From contig CAKZYA010000015.1 in the NCBI GenBank assembly GCA_937883755.1, forward strand, positions 1 through 64,000: a stretch of 64,000 nt of DNA, read 5' to 3'. Each line of letters begins with the position of its first letter. The stretch's first letter is position 1. The notes beneath the pieces are model-generated. The model was given only the letters and a program-made list of their open reading frames with translations. It did not search any database and had not been told where the DNA came from. Position numbers and translations under genes: made by a program. This DNA comes from an uncultured Flammeovirgaceae bacterium (lineage in GTDB: Bacteria > Bacteroidota > Bacteroidia > Cytophagales > Cyclobacteriaceae). Shown one piece after another: positions 10,361 through 18,936 of this stretch.

Positions 10361-10829
10361 AACCGTTTCCATTAAACTCATCTTGCTGAACATCCAAGTA
10401 TTTTTCTGCTAATTCCGAGTATTCCTCCGGCGTGTCGACGATGTACCTATCGTATACATCCGGGTTCCAAATTTCCAGTACGCTACCTGCCCCCACAATT
10501 AAAATTTCTCGTTCTAATTTGGCGTACTGCATTAGGCGTTTAGGGATTAAAAATCGTCCCAAGCTATCCATCTCTACATCTGAACTCACCCTAAAAAATG
10601 TGCGTAGTAGTCGACGCTGTTCCGGATTGTAGGTACTTAGTGTAGAAAACTTCTCGTGAACTTTAGTATACTCTTCTTTGGTGTAGATAGTGAGGCAAGG
10701 CTCGAATCCCCGAGAAAGTATGAATTCATGCTTAGAGCATTCGGGCAACCGACCTTTGATTTTGGCCGGCATAGATACGCGCCCTTTCGCGTCCATCTTG
10801 CATTCATATTCCCCAGTGAAGACTGCCAT
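10335..10829 (-). CDS. mraZ: Transcriptional regulator MraZ
   Basis: First gene of the dcw cluster, 164 aa, encoding a ring-forming DNA-binding protein of the SpoVT/AbrB fold. Both half-domains carry the DxxGR signature: DAKGRVSMPAK near residue 13 and DSLGRFLIPKR near residue 90. MraZ represses its own operon in E. coli and acts on repeated GTGG-type boxes; such boxes are present upstream here (10888-10913). The start ATG at 10829 is clear. Overlap with rsmH indicates one transcript for the whole cluster. Confidence 0.95.
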   Translation of the reverse strand: MAVFTGEYECKMDAKGRVSMPAKIKGRLPECSKHEFILSRGFEPCLTIYTKEEYTKVHEKFSTLSTYNPEQRRLLRTFFRVSSDVEMDSLGRFLIPKRLMQYAKLEREILIVGAGSVLEIWNPDVYDRYIVDTPEEYSELAEKYLDVQQDEFNGNGYVSPAGIA

Positions 10830-10859
10830 GTTATTTTCATCCGAGACAACTTATTAGAA

Positions 10860-10867
10860 CAAAGCTA
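10860..10867 (-). promoter_or_regulatory. Predicted -7 box of the mraZ/dcw promoter
   Basis: TAGCTTTG on the minus strand is an exact match to the Bacteroidetes TANNTTTG -7 consensus. It lies about 31 bp upstream of the mraZ ATG, leaving a short leader. No clear -33 TTTG is visible; the nearest MraZ box occupies that region, which fits direct repression. The call is inference from consensus and position. Confidence 0.55.
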
Positions 10868-10887
10868 CGAATTGTTTATGTAATATC

Positions 10888-10913
10888 CTCCACTTTCTCC
10901 CACTTTTCTCCAC
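10888..10913 (-). promoter_or_regulatory. MraZ operator: three direct GTGG boxes at 10-bp spacing
   Basis: Reading the minus strand there are three direct repeats, GTGGAG, GTGGGA and GTGGAG, beginning at 10913, 10903 and 10893, i.e. exactly one helical turn apart, each preceded by A-rich bases (AAAGTGG in the last two). This matches the architecture of MraZ-binding repeats known from E. coli and the AAAGTG-type boxes of mollicutes. They lie 26 bp or less upstream of the predicted -7 box, so binding would overlap the -33 region and give autoregulation. Confidence 0.8.
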
Positions 10914-11102
10914 CAATTTCTCTTGTTTTCTTACAATCTAACCTTCGTTTTTTAGCTGGATTCTTTGCTGTACTTATTAAAAGTACAATTTGACACTTCC
11001 AAACCACTAATTTTTACTAGTGGGAAAATAGCAAACGTTAGTGCTTGACTAACTTTGTTACTTTTTTGGTTTTTATGAAAATAACAGGTAAAATAACTTG
11101 AA

Positions 11103-11116
11103 GTTATCATGATAAC
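11103..11116. promoter_or_regulatory. Perfect 14-bp palindrome, possible operator
   Basis: GTTATCATGATAAC reads the same on both strands. It is about 90 bp upstream of the lipoprotein gene at 11204 and about 55 bp upstream of a predicted -7 box. No regulator gene is adjacent, so the binding protein is unknown. Such a dyad in AT-rich DNA could arise by chance. Confidence 0.35.
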
Positions 11117-11170
11117 AAATGAGGGTGCTAGGGTAAATGATATAAATTTTATTTATTCTTAATAGACCTT

Positions 11171-11178
11171 TATCTTAG
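11171..11178 (+). promoter_or_regulatory. Predicted -7 box for the TlpA-like lipoprotein gene
   Basis: TATCTTAG differs from TANNTTTG at one position and is followed by an A/T-rich leader of about 20 nt before the ATG at 11204. There is no convincing -33 element. This is a weak prediction; TAACTTTG at 11050-11057 is an alternative with a longer leader. Confidence 0.4.
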
Positions 11179-11203
11179 CACTTTTTATTGACTTTTTCAA
11201 ACG

Positions 11204-12460
11204 ATGAACCTACGTACCAAACCACTCATTTTTGCTCTTGCTATTGTGCTAGTTGCCTGCTCGACTTCAGCAGAAAAGCCGCCTACCGACACCACTTTGA
11301 AGACCGGAACCTGGCGGGCTACTCTAGAAGTACAAGGGCAAATTTTACCTTTTACGTTTAACCTAAAGGAAGCAGTAACCAAGCCAGAAATCGAACCTCA
11401 GTATGAGCTGTATTTACAAAATGCTGGAGAGCGTCTGCGAGTTGATGAATTCTACCTGGAGGGAGATTCCATTCGGATTCCGATGCACATTTTCGATACC
11501 GAAATCGTCGCCAAAGATGAGGGTGACAGATGGGTAGGACATTGGGTAAAAAACTATGAAGAAGACTACCGGCTTTCGTTCGAAGCTACGCAGGGAGAGG
11601 ACTATCGATTTGTACCCACTGCTATTGAAATCTCTACAGACATTAGCGGAAAATGGGCAGTACAATTTGCTGATGATAGCTTGAGCGCAGTCGGTATTTT
11701 TGAGCAGCAAGGCAACCAAGTAGTGGGCTCATTTTTGACCTCTACCGGGGACTACCGTTTTCTGGAAGGTAACGTAGTGAATGATGAATTAATGCTTAGT
11801 ACTTTTGATGGTGAACACGCCTTTCTATTCAAAGCGAAAATAGAAGGAGACGGAACTTTAAGCGGTGATTTCTGGTCGGGCTCACACTACCATATTACCT
11901 GGACTGCCGAGCGAGATGAGAACGCCAAACTAGCCGATGCCAACTCTCTTACTTATCTAAAAGAAGGCTACGATCGATTAGCTTTTACCTTTCCAAACCT
12001 AGCAGGTGACAGTGTTTCACTAGATGATTCTAAGTACCAAGACAAAGTAGTGCTAGTACAAATTTTCGGAACCTGGTGCCCCAACTGTATGGATGAAACT
12101 AAATTTCTGACGCAGTGGTATCAGGATAATCAAGACCGAGGAATAGAGATTGTTGGGCTAGCTTATGAACAGAAAGATGACTTTGAGTACGCCCGCAACC
12201 GAGTGCAAAAAATGGTTGACAAACTAGATGTTCCCTACGACTTTCTGATTGCGGGAGTCTCCGATAAAGAGAAGGCTGCCGAAACTTTACCGATGCTCAA
12301 CCGAGTAATGTCATTCCCTACACTAATCTACATTGATCGGAACGGTAAGGTAGCCAATATCCATACCGGATTTAGTGGACCGGGTACTGGAGTTTACTAC
12401 GAAGAGTTTGTGCAGGAGTTTAATGAGCGAATGGACGCATTACTTGCCGAACCAAGTTAA
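11204..12460 (+). CDS. Lipoprotein with C-terminal TlpA-like thiol-disulfide oxidoreductase domain
   Basis: Predicted outer- or inner-membrane lipoprotein of 418 aa facing the periplasm. The signal ends in a lipobox LVAC with the modified Cys at residue 20. Residues about 28-245 form a beta-rich region with no motif I recognise. From about 265 on there is a thioredoxin fold of the TlpA/ResA type with the redox motif W291-C292-P-N-C295 and the cis-proline-type segment VMSFPTLIYID near 370. TlpA proteins reduce or isomerise disulfides, often for cytochrome maturation, but no such genes are next to it. It converges on the DsrE-like gene with a 4-bp overlap of stop codons. Confidence 0.85.
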   Translation: MNLRTKPLIFALAIVLVACSTSAEKPPTDTTLKTGTWRATLEVQGQILPFTFNLKEAVTKPEIEPQYELYLQNAGERLRVDEFYLEGDSIRIPMHIFDTEIVAKDEGDRWVGHWVKNYEEDYRLSFEATQGEDYRFVPTAIEISTDISGKWAVQFADDSLSAVGIFEQQGNQVVGSFLTSTGDYRFLEGNVVNDELMLSTFDGEHAFLFKAKIEGDGTLSGDFWSGSHYHITWTAERDENAKLADANSLTYLKEGYDRLAFTFPNLAGDSVSLDDSKYQDKVVLVQIFGTWCPNCMDETKFLTQWYQDNQDRGIEIVGLAYEQKDDFEYARNRVQKMVDKLDVPYDFLIAGVSDKEKAAETLPMLNRVMSFPTLIYIDRNGKVANIHTGFSGPGTGVYYEEFVQEFNERMDALLAEPS

Positions 12461-12996
12461 AACTTCAACAAAGCGTAGCCCTTTAGCTGATACTCGGTTT
12501 GTATAGTAAGGGCTGAAACGGAGATGGTAATATCTGAATGCAATGGTTTGGGGTAAAAATCCCGAGCCAATAGTGACTGACCGCAGACAAATAGACTAAC
12601 GCCCGCTTCACTCAGAGCTTTTATCAATTCGTCATTCGGGTTATCGCAGCCAAACTTTTCTCGGTAGGCTTCATTAGCCAATACCGTAGGAGTAGCCTTA
12701 GAGTGAATTACGGCAACTACCTCTAGTTGTTCTTTAGTTACCCCACCTAACCCGTGTAGGTTTAGCATCCGGGCAATATTATTCAGTGCCGGGTTTATTT
12801 GATCAGGCTCGTCAGCTCCCAGAGTCACATCAATAACAATGCGGTATGTGAGTGTTGTGTCTGGCTTCTTTTCTACTTCAGGAATTTGATAGATACCGCC
12901 AAATTTGGGTACGATAGGGAATTGGGGTGGAAATTCCTGGGCTAATACTCCGAGTGGAAGCCAGAGAAAGAAAGCTACTTTAGTAACAAGTTTCAT
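12457..12996 (-). CDS. Secreted DsrE/DsrF-like family protein
   Basis: 179 aa, with an N-terminal signal peptide (MKLVTKVAFFLWLPLGVLAQ). The rest resembles the DsrE-like fold, which in other proteins handles sulfur transfer or hydrogen sulfide chemistry: a parallel sheet starting at YRIVIDVTLG, a Leu-rich helix, then VVAVIHSKATPTVL and the Cys-bearing turn SLFVCGQSLLARD. Cys residues at about 118 (FGCDN) and 138 (FVCGQ) are visible. The exact role of exported DsrE-like proteins in Bacteroidetes is not known to me. It is convergent with the TlpA-like gene. Confidence 0.75.
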   Translation of the reverse strand: MKLVTKVAFFLWLPLGVLAQEFPPQFPIVPKFGGIYQIPEVEKKPDTTLTYRIVIDVTLGADEPDQINPALNNIARMLNLHGLGGVTKEQLEVVAVIHSKATPTVLANEAYREKFGCDNPNDELIKALSEAGVSLFVCGQSLLARDFYPKPLHSDITISVSALTIQTEYQLKGYALLKF

Positions 12997-13105
12997 ATTA
13001 GTGATTTGAAATCGACTGTAAATATAAGGAAGTTAACAGATACCAGTTTCTTGCTAAAATGGCTTCTAGCATTTAGCTAAACTTTGATTCACTTATACCT
13101 GCATT

Positions 13106-15748
13106 TTACTCGTACTTCAACGTTTCAGCCGGATTAGTAGCAGCGGCTCGTAGGGTTTGGGAGGCCACCGTGGCTCCGGCTAACAGCAGTAAAATAAAGA
13201 CACTCAATAAAATAGAGCTTACACTAACATCGGGTCGGTACTTTAGAATGAAGGGATTCATTAGGTTGAATAATGCGTAGGTGAGCGGTACTGCGATAAC
13301 CACCGCAATAGTTATCATCTTAAGATAATCTTTAGTGAGCAGAATAAGTATCCGGCCAGAGGAAGCACCGTGTACCTTTCGTATCCCTACTTCTTTAGTA
13401 CGGTTCTCCACAGTCAGCACTACCATGCCCAGCAGCCCCAGGCAGGATACGGAAATGGCCAATAGCCCCAGAAAACCTACTATTTTTAGTAAGGGCCAAT
13501 ACCAACTGTAAGCTTCTCCAATAGTGTCTGACAAAAACTTAGCTGATAACTTACGATCGCTTAACTGCCCCCAGGCTTCACGCACCTTATACATGGTAGC
13601 GAATAAGTCAGTAGTACGCATTTCTACGTTGGCGTAACGAAACTGCTCGGGCTGGTAGCGGAAGAAGAACGGCTGGATGGAATCTTTTAGGGTAGCATAG
13701 TTGAAGTTTGCCGTAATTCCAATAATGCGGACTTCTTTTCCATCGCTAAGTTTCAGAGTATGATTTAGGGCATCCACCTGATTTCCGTCGAGCAGCTTTT
13801 CTACTAATTTATCATTAACAATAACCACAGACTCGTCGTGGGTAGCTGACTCAGGAAACGATTCGCCCACCAGTAAATTGATACCGTGAAGAGAGAGATA
13901 TGACTGATCCACGAATTGGTGAAACACCTCGCTGGAATCCTGGGTATCCTCATTCATCACCCAGGTTTTATCCGCTCGGCTCGCCCCAATTATCTGAGAA
14001 GAATGAGCCACGCGTTCTACCTCCGGCATCTTCAGCAGTTCGGTTTCCAGCAACCGATAATCTATCCCTTGCAAATCAATATTCAGAATATTATCCTGGT
14101 TGAACCCCATTTCGTAGTTGAGGGTATAGCGGTACTGATCAATAAAAAATACCACCGTCATAATGAACCCCAATGATATCGTAAACTGTCCTACCAACAG
14201 TGCTTTCCTAAGCGAAAGCTTGTTTGATCGGGAAATGAACACATTTTGCTTAAGCGCCGTTAGTGGTTCTATTTTAGCGAAGTGCCAGGCAGGAAATAGT
14301 CCAATGGCTAACCCGGCCACTACCACAAATGCCAGAAAGAACAGCACGGTAGTGGGAGTAAGTTGTAGCGTTAGTCCCTGAGCCGAACCCGGAGCCAGAA
14401 CACCGATAAACTCATCGCGAATATAAGTAAAGAGTAGGTACGCCCCAGCGAATGACAGTAATGTTACCAGTACTGCCTCCACCAAAAACTGATAGAAAAT
14501 CTGCGACTTGCGACTGCCTATCGCTTTACGAACGCCAATTTCGCGAGCACGACTGAGCGAGCGGGCAATGGAGATATTAGCATAATTGAAACAGGCCGGT
14601 AACAGTATTAGCAAGGAAAGCACCAGAAAAATCATCATTGGGTAAAGCTCCCATATCGGACCGGGGGAATTATAAATTGTTCGGCCAAAGTTAAAATCGC
14701 GCATGGGCTGCAATAAGTAAGTCACCTTGGTATCTGGATTGATTGCCTGCTTTTCTTCACTGATGCGATGCAGCCCACTATTCAAGCCTGCCAAAGCAGA
14801 TTCTTGGCTTACCTTCAGATACGTATATCGGTTGCGAAACTGATCCCATCGGTCGGCTCCCTTCTCCAGCACTCCCTGATTTTCCAGCAGAGGCACCTTG
14901 GCATAAGAGCCAATCAGATCAAAATGCAGGTGCGACTTCTTAGGGTGATCCTTCAAAATACCGCTGATGATAAAGTCACCCATTGGCTCAATGGATACAG
15001 TCTTGCCTATCGGATCATCGTAAGAAAAAAGCTTTCTGGCCTCCGAGGCAGTAATCAATAAATTATTAGGATGAGCTAAGGCTGTTTTGGGATTGCCTTC
15101 CAACAGCTCAAAACTAAAGGTTTCAAAGAAAGAAGGATCGGTGAAGAAGCCCGACATGGGGATAAACTTATTTTGGTAGTTTACTTCTCCGCTAAGACGC
15201 TTATCCAGCTGAACTACCGCTTCTACTTCCGGATACTCCTTCAATATATCGGCTAAGGGCACGGGCGATGAGGCGTACTCAGTCACCCGTACCGGATCGG
15301 CTACTCGGGTACTAATCCGATAAATTTGATCGTGATGAGCGTGGAATTTATCGTACTCGTATACATCGGCTATTACCGCGATTAGTAGCAAGCTAATAGA
15401 CATGCCAATAGCTAGGCCGAGCACGTTGACAATGGTGAAGAATTTTTGTTTAGCTAAGCTACGATAGGCTACTGTAAAATAATTTTTTAGCATCACGATA
15501 TGATTAGATGAGTTAGCGTAAGGGTGCCATGCGGCATCTTTCTTTCGCTTCTTTAGCGCGTAGGAAAAAATAAGACTTAACACCTCCTGGTAGTAGTACC
15601 CAGTAGCAAAAGTGATTGACTGATGTTTACAATGAGCGTAGAACTGTTCTTCCAGATCGCCTAGCAAATCCTCAACGAGTTCTGGAGAACAAAAGCGAGT
15701 CAGTAGCCAATTGGCTAATCTTGGAGGTTGATATTTAGGGTTGATCAT
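13106..15748 (-). CDS. ABC transporter permease of the MacB/FtsX type with permease-prefix domain
   Basis: 880-aa inner-membrane protein. Residues 1-80 or so match the helical prefix domain that precedes such permeases in Cytophagales (PPRLANWLLTRF, then LVEDLLGDLEEQF). After a helix near residue 100 comes a MacB-like periplasmic domain, three FtsX helices at about 375-500, a second periplasmic domain, and three more helices in the last 120 residues. Both FtsX blocks are followed by the coupling motif: REIGVRKAIGSRKSQI and KEVGIRKVHGASSGRI. No ATPase gene is adjacent, so the nucleotide-binding subunit must be encoded elsewhere. Its ATG overlaps the PadR stop by 4 bp. Substrate unknown; lipoprotein or peptide export or a mechanotransmission role is typical of the family. 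Confidence 0.88.
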   Translation of the reverse strand: MINPKYQPPRLANWLLTRFCSPELVEDLLGDLEEQFYAHCKHQSITFATGYYYQEVLSLIFSYALKKRKKDAAWHPYANSSNHIVMLKNYFTVAYRSLAKQKFFTIVNVLGLAIGMSISLLLIAVIADVYEYDKFHAHHDQIYRISTRVADPVRVTEYASSPVPLADILKEYPEVEAVVQLDKRLSGEVNYQNKFIPMSGFFTDPSFFETFSFELLEGNPKTALAHPNNLLITASEARKLFSYDDPIGKTVSIEPMGDFIISGILKDHPKKSHLHFDLIGSYAKVPLLENQGVLEKGADRWDQFRNRYTYLKVSQESALAGLNSGLHRISEEKQAINPDTKVTYLLQPMRDFNFGRTIYNSPGPIWELYPMMIFLVLSLLILLPACFNYANISIARSLSRAREIGVRKAIGSRKSQIFYQFLVEAVLVTLLSFAGAYLLFTYIRDEFIGVLAPGSAQGLTLQLTPTTVLFFLAFVVVAGLAIGLFPAWHFAKIEPLTALKQNVFISRSNKLSLRKALLVGQFTISLGFIMTVVFFIDQYRYTLNYEMGFNQDNILNIDLQGIDYRLLETELLKMPEVERVAHSSQIIGASRADKTWVMNEDTQDSSEVFHQFVDQSYLSLHGINLLVGESFPESATHDESVVIVNDKLVEKLLDGNQVDALNHTLKLSDGKEVRIIGITANFNYATLKDSIQPFFFRYQPEQFRYANVEMRTTDLFATMYKVREAWGQLSDRKLSAKFLSDTIGEAYSWYWPLLKIVGFLGLLAISVSCLGLLGMVVLTVENRTKEVGIRKVHGASSGRILILLTKDYLKMITIAVVIAVPLTYALFNLMNPFILKYRPDVSVSSILLSVFILLLLAGATVASQTLRAAATNPAETLKYE

Positions 15749-16074
15749 TTGGAAAACCCAAGCTTAATTTGAGCCGAATGCCACAATTCATCCCGAAGCG
15801 ATTTCATAGCGGCTAGTGCCTCTACTGCTTCCCGCGTCAACTCAAAAAATCGCTTTCGCCGCCCGCCCCGCTCAGCAGTTGCCCCACCCATGTAAGACGT
15901 CAAGAAACCTTTATCCTCGAGCCGGGAAATGGTAGCGTGCAAAGCACCAATACTAATTCGGCGGTTAGCCCGCTTTTCTAGTTCCTCCTTAATAGCTACT
16001 CCATACGCCTCCTTCCCCAAAGTTGCGATGGTAAGCAAAACTAGTTCTTCAAATTCACCAAGGTATCCCTTCAT
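15745..16074 (-). CDS. PadR-family transcriptional regulator
   Basis: Winged-helix regulator of about 109 aa. The frame extends to a TTG at 16110, but the ATG at 16074 (MKGYLGEFEELVLLTI) fits the family start. It shows the typical helices ending in GALHATISRLEDKGFLTSYMG and a wing with GGRRKRFFELT. PadR genes paired with prefix-domain permeases are common in this phylum, and the 4-bp overlap with the permease gene says the two are cotranscribed. It likely controls its own operon; the ligand is unknown. Confidence 0.9.
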   Translation of the reverse strand: MKGYLGEFEELVLLTIATLGKEAYGVAIKEELEKRANRRISIGALHATISRLEDKGFLTSYMGGATAERGGRRKRFFELTREAVEALAAMKSLRDELWHSAQIKLGFSK

Positions 16075-16154
16075 GAAAGCAAATATATTACTTTCTACTT
16101 TTAAGAACAAATAGACAAAAAGAGAGATAATTTATTTATTATTCTACATGGGCA

Positions 16155-16192
16155 TAAAAAAAGCCTTCCCGGAAATATCTCTGAGGAAGGCT
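16155..16192 (-). terminator. Rho-independent terminator downstream of the small TPR gene
   Basis: Arms AGCCTTCC (16162-16169) and GGAAGGCT (16185-16192) form an 8-bp stem with a 15-nt loop. On the minus strand the stem is followed by a run of seven T. It sits about 22 bp past the stop of the gene at 16214. Confidence 0.8.
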
Positions 16193-16213
16193 CTTTAATC
16201 TGTTTATTTATCA

Positions 16214-16630
16214 CTAACCTAATTGTCGTACTAGAGTTAAAATTTTCTCCTGAGTATCAGCATCCATGTACGAAGGGTCTTCCAGTTTACCTACCCGAAT
16301 ACTCTTGCTATAGTATTCCAGCGCTTTTTCAGGCAACTTGTTGTGTACATAGTAATCGCCTTTTACTCTTAGGTTAAAGGCTGACTCATGAATTGCCAGC
16401 GACTTGTTTAACCATTCAGCCGCCTCCTTAAGATTTACCTTTTTGGCAATGCACTTCTCAGCCGCTTTAGCCAACGTATACCAATCATCAGGTGAGGCGT
16501 TTTCTACAGCTTCGCGAGCTCGCTGAGTAGTCTTATCAGTATTATTATTGGCAAATGCACCTAGCGATACTGTAAATAGGAAGGCTGCTGCAATGAGGGT
16601 TCGAGAAAAAATGTTCATTGTGTTTTTCAT
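16214..16630 (-). CDS. Small secreted TPR-like protein
   Basis: Starting at the ATG 16630 (MKNTMNIFSRTLIAAAFLF) the protein is about 138 aa with a signal peptide ending near AFA. The longer frame to 16669 would put 13 extra residues before the signal and is unlikely. The mature part is helical with two or more tetratricopeptide-like units (WLNKSLAIHESAFNLRVKGDYY, LPEKALEYYSKSIR). A clear terminator follows. It is monocistronic; function unknown, probably periplasmic protein-protein contact. Confidence 0.75.
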   Translation of the reverse strand: MKNTMNIFSRTLIAAAFLFTVSLGAFANNNTDKTTQRAREAVENASPDDWYTLAKAAEKCIAKKVNLKEAAEWLNKSLAIHESAFNLRVKGDYYVHNKLPEKALEYYSKSIRVGKLEDPSYMDADTQEKILTLVRQLG

Positions 16631-17003
16631 GATGTCTTGCTTTTGGATATTAGTAATGTTGTTCAGCATTAATAAGTCTAAAGGTATGCCGAAAACACAA
16701 ACATCTGATTATCAAAATTTTATACGCAAGTCAAAAATACTTAACTGTCCGCAAATAACACAATAGTGTCCGTTAAAGAACACTATTCAATCTCTACACT
16801 ATATCTGATTTCACTTCCTTGGCGAAGGTTGGAATTACACTGAGCTATTTTGGCTATTCTTGGTCGTTATATGAATATACAACATCCATCACTCATGCCA
16901 GCCGAACATACTAACTTTGTTTCTGACCTTTATTTCTTAATTTAGAGAAAATACTTGGATAAAAGTATTTTTTTACTGGCAAAAGTAAACACAGGAAGGC
17001 ACT
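16631..17003. other. Divergent intergenic region, no gene seen
   Basis: About 370 AT-rich bases between the small TPR gene and the SpoIIE phosphatase gene. I see no RNA gene or credible ORF. A TAACTTTG box at 16912-16919 is the best promoter candidate for the phosphatase gene. Confidence 0.6.
16912..16919 (+). promoter_or_regulatory. Predicted -7 box for the SpoIIE-type phosphatase gene
   Basis: TAACTTTG matches TANNTTTG exactly and lies 84 bp upstream of the ATG at 17004. No -33 TTTG is visible at the right spacing, so this rests on the -7 match alone. Confidence 0.4.
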
Positions 17004-18266
17004 ATGGAGGTGAATGACACATTACAAAATCAATTTGAGCTTAAAGAGCTGGAATTGAACTCGCTCTTGGAAGTTACGCAGGCAATTAATAATAACTTGC
17101 CTGAAGCATCGCTGTATAAAATTTACAATTTTACTCTGCGAGCCAACCTTAACATTAAAAAGCTGGCGTTGTACGTGATGCAAGAGCAGGAAGGACAGCC
17201 TGACCGATGGGAGTGTAAAACTAATTTTGGTACGGATACTGATTTTAATAAGGTACTACTTCATGAGCATTTTCTGCCCATTCAGCAGATTAGCTACGTA
17301 AAAGATTTAGACGAGCCGGGTCACTTTGCTGAGTTTGATATTTTGGTTCCAGTCTCTCATAAAGACCGAATGCTAGCCCTTGTTTTCGTCAGCGGACTAA
17401 AGAAGGATATTGATGCCTCTTCAACCCAAACTGGTACTACTTTTATCCAAGCTCTCAGTAACATCATTATTGTTGCTATCGAAAACAAGAAACTTGCCCG
17501 TCGCCAACTAGCCCAAGAAGCCATTCGTAAAGAGATGGAAATTGCTCAGCAGGTACAGCAGTTCCTCTTTCCTAAAAACCTGCCTCAGCAGCCGGGGCTT
17601 TCGGTAGAGGCAAGCTACGTTCCTCACTATTCAGTGGGGGGTGACTATTATGACTTCATTCGGCTGACAGCCAACTTCTTCTTGGTATGTATTGCCGATG
17701 TGTCAGGAAAAGGTATCCCGGCAGCATTGCTCATGTCTAATTTTCAGGCCGCCTTGCGAACGATTGCCCGGCAGACTATGAATCTTAAAGAGATTGTGCG
17801 GGAATTGAACTATCAGGTAATGCAAAGTGCCAATGGCGAAAATTTTATTACCTTCTTTGTTGCTATCTTTGATCAGGAGGCGCGAAAACTGTGGTACGTA
17901 AATGCTGGCCACATTCCTCCCCTACTAATTCATCAAAATCAAGTTCAGCAGCTAGACCAAGGAACTGTAATGTTGGGCAGCTTCCAACCCTTACCATTCT
18001 TGAACCAGGGAGTAGTTTATGATCTCGACGACTTCTTACTTTTCGCGTATACTGATGGTCTTACCGAAACATTTAATTCGGAAGGGGAGGAATTCGGTAT
18101 AGAACGTCTAGGTAAATTACTGACCGAGCAAGTCTCGGCAAACCTACCTACTCTACACCAATCAGTATTTGACAGCCTTACCAATTTTAATGGTGGGCAG
18201 GCTTACGATGATGATATTACGTTTCTCTCAACCCGCGTAAACACCTCCAAACTGACTAGTGGCTAA
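17004..18266 (+). CDS. GAF-like/SpoIIE-domain serine/threonine phosphatase (RsbU-like)
   Basis: 420-aa cytosolic signalling protein. Residues about 1-160 look like a GAF-type sensor domain; a coiled-coil linker (AIRKEMEIAQQVQQFLFPK) leads to a PP2C-type SpoIIE phosphatase domain at about 190-415. Metal-binding aspartates are visible in GGDYYDF, ADVSGKGIPAALLMSNFQ, AYTDGLTETFN and AYDDDITFL. Family members dephosphorylate anti-anti-sigma (STAS) proteins in partner-switching systems. No STAS or kinase gene is adjacent, although a SpoIIAA-like protein is encoded at 59275. It is followed 12 bp later by a polysaccharide deacetylase gene, so the two may form an operon. Confidence 0.9.
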   Translation: MEVNDTLQNQFELKELELNSLLEVTQAINNNLPEASLYKIYNFTLRANLNIKKLALYVMQEQEGQPDRWECKTNFGTDTDFNKVLLHEHFLPIQQISYVKDLDEPGHFAEFDILVPVSHKDRMLALVFVSGLKKDIDASSTQTGTTFIQALSNIIIVAIENKKLARRQLAQEAIRKEMEIAQQVQQFLFPKNLPQQPGLSVEASYVPHYSVGGDYYDFIRLTANFFLVCIADVSGKGIPAALLMSNFQAALRTIARQTMNLKEIVRELNYQVMQSANGENFITFFVAIFDQEARKLWYVNAGHIPPLLIHQNQVQQLDQGTVMLGSFQPLPFLNQGVVYDLDDFLLFAYTDGLTETFNSEGEEFGIERLGKLLTEQVSANLPTLHQSVFDSLTNFNGGQAYDDDITFLSTRVNTSKLTSG

Positions 18267-18278
18267 CCTACTCTAGGC

Positions 18279-18920
18279 ATGAATTTCTTTAAAACTCCGT
18301 CGGTACTCAAACGGCTTTACCCTAGTCTAACTTGGGATAAATTCCAGGACGTTGGCTTGACCGAGGAAAGAAAGATTTACCTCACCTTTGATGATGGTCC
18401 CATTCCTGATCTCACCCCTTGGGTACTGCAAACCTTGAAAAGCTATCAGGCTCGGGCTACTTTTTTTTGTGTTGGCGATAATATTCGGCAGCACCCAGTA
18501 CTGTACCAGTCAGTACTAGCTGCAGGACACCGGGTGGGTAACCATACTTACCACCACCTGAACGGCTGGGATACTGATAACTTTCGTTACTTAAAGAACA
18601 TACTCCAGTGCGAGGCTTTGCTCCCTCTGGAACGTCAATCCGAAAAAAAACTGTTTCGTCCTCCCCACGGAAAAATCAAGTTCAAGCAAATTCAGCAGCT
18701 ACTACCCCGCTATCAGATTATTATGTGGGATATTTTGTCGGGCGACTTTGATGCTGACTTTAATCATGAAGTTTGCTTAGAACGTTCTATCTACCACACC
18801 CAGTCTGGTACAATTATTATTTTCCATGATAATTACAAAGCTCAAAAGAATCTAATGTACGTACTGCCTCGCTACCTTGAGCACTTTACTGAACAAGGAT
18901 ATTCGTTTGAAGTATTATAA
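18279..18920 (+). CDS. Polysaccharide deacetylase family protein (NodB domain, CE4)
   Basis: 213 aa, a bare NodB catalytic domain. Family motifs are all present: TFDDGP at residues 36-41, the metal-binding HTYHH, RPPHGK, the WDILSGDFD segment and the terminal HDN. The enzymes remove acetyl groups from GlcNAc-containing glycans. There is no obvious signal peptide, so the substrate may be an intracellular glycolipid or an undecaprenyl-linked sugar rather than the wall; this is inference. Starts 12 bp after the phosphatase gene. Confidence 0.9.
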   Translation: MNFFKTPSVLKRLYPSLTWDKFQDVGLTEERKIYLTFDDGPIPDLTPWVLQTLKSYQARATFFCVGDNIRQHPVLYQSVLAAGHRVGNHTYHHLNGWDTDNFRYLKNILQCEALLPLERQSEKKLFRPPHGKIKFKQIQQLLPRYQIIMWDILSGDFDADFNHEVCLERSIYHTQSGTIIIFHDNYKAQKNLMYVLPRYLEHFTEQGYSFEVL

Positions 18921-18936
18921 AGTGTTTATGTGCTCA

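Larger units (their letters stand above)
10830..11203. other. Divergent intergenic region between mraZ and the TlpA-like lipoprotein gene
   Basis: 374 bp with no gene. The left third holds the mraZ promoter and operator. The rest is AT-rich and contains a TAACTTTG box at 11050-11057, a perfect 14-bp palindrome GTTATCATGATAAC at 11103-11116 and a TATCTTAG box at 11171-11178 just before the lipoprotein ATG. The last is a near match to the Bacteroidetes -7 element and would give a leader of about 20 nt. Confidence 0.6.

Noticed and set aside
16074-16110. PadR start at the upstream TTG
   Set aside because: It adds residues not seen in the family; ATG at 16074 gives the standard N-terminus.
16871-16947. 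Tiny 24-codon ORF before the SpoIIE-type phosphatase gene
   Set aside because: Too short and without signal, helix or motif; it spans the predicted promoter box.
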